Source of the DNA: CAZFHP01 sp964519365
GTDB lineage: Bacteria > Babelota > Babeliae > Babelales > RVW-14
Length of the DNA stretch: 7,238 nt
Assembly: GCA_964519365.1 (NCBI GenBank)
Contig: CAZFHP010000068.1
Coordinates: forward strand, 1-7,238
Direction: 5' to 3'
Under the pieces are notes generated by a model. The model searched no databases. It worked only from the letters and a program-made list of their open reading frames with translations, and had not been told where the DNA came from. The position numbers and the translations under genes are program-made. Within the stretch, counting starts at the first letter, position 1. The number at the start of each line of letters is the position of its first letter. Below, piece after piece: positions 7,085-7,238 of the stretch.

Positions 7085-7238
7085 ATGAATATTTCTAGTA
7101 TGTCTAGAGTAAGTGTTTTTTTATGTGTATTTATTGTGATGTATAACAACACAAAAGCACAAGAAGACAGTTGGGGACAATATTATTTATTGAAAGATGG
7201 TTCTGGTAATTCTCGTCTTTTAAATTGTTCTCCGAGTG
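7085..7238 (+). CDS. Exported protein of unknown function, N-terminal part
   Basis: The frame opens at ATG 7085 and runs off the window end, giving 51 residues. The N-terminus reads MNISSMSRVSVFLCVF..., with one Arg, then a hydrophobic core (about 9-19) and a likely signal peptidase I site after TKA (23-25), giving a mature start QEDSWGQYY. The Cys at 13 lies inside the hydrophobic core and is not followed by a lipobox-like mature start, so a lipoprotein is less likely. The mature part seen so far (KDGSGNSRLLNCSPS) matches no family I can name. GAAGGG (7067-7072) lies 12 nt before the ATG, rather far. A second ATG at 7100 would shorten the positive N-region but keep Arg and the hydrophobic core. 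The 137-bp gap and a candidate promoter suggest a separate transcription unit. Confidence 0.7.
   Translation, partial: MNISSMSRVSVFLCVFIVMYNNTKAQEDSWGQYYLLKDGSGNSRLLNCSPS

Overview
This is an AT-rich stretch of bacterial DNA in which every gene supported by the sequence reads on the + strand. The standard code fits: TGA ends at least three of the genes. The order is the 3' end of an FAD-dependent, UDP-galactopyranose-mutase-like oxidoreductase (1-402), a glutamine-dependent asparagine synthase family amidotransferase (422-2413), a polytopic GT-C-type glycosyltransferase candidate (2560-3864), a mannose-1-phosphate guanylyltransferase (3876-4919), a second large polytopic GT-C-like protein with a C-terminal soluble domain (4959-6947), and the first 51 codons of a protein with a signal peptide (7085 to the window edge).

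The first five genes look like part of a surface-glycan locus. ManC makes GDP-mannose. The two polytopic proteins have the layout of enzymes that use polyprenyl-phosphate sugars on the outer face of the inner membrane. The AsnB-type protein may make asparagine, or may amidate a uronic acid or another precursor, as paralogues in O-antigen and capsule clusters do. The oxidoreductase belongs to a family often found beside polysaccharide genes. Gaps of 19, 11 and 39 bp suggest cotranscription in two blocks, split by a 146-bp gap that carries a repeat. The signal-peptide gene after a 137-bp gap probably has its own promoter and may be unrelated.

The non-coding feature that stands out is a GC-rich element at about 2430-2540. 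It contains a partly duplicated unit, an imperfect hairpin and a nested segment in reverse orientation. It resembles the dispersed 'CGTTCGCCCTGAG...CTCGAAGGGTGA' repeats found between genes in many bacterial genomes. Its composition differs sharply from the flanking DNA.

Taxonomy cannot be fixed from this window. AT-rich genes, many lysine-rich membrane proteins and this repeat type would fit a host-associated Gram-negative lineage such as Candidatus Dependentiae (TM6), but that is a guess from general resemblance. I see no RNA gene, CRISPR array, transposase, integrase or defence module, and no convincing evidence of an undescribed system. The most useful leads are the repeat, the soluble domain of the second membrane protein, and the true substrate of the AsnB homologue.
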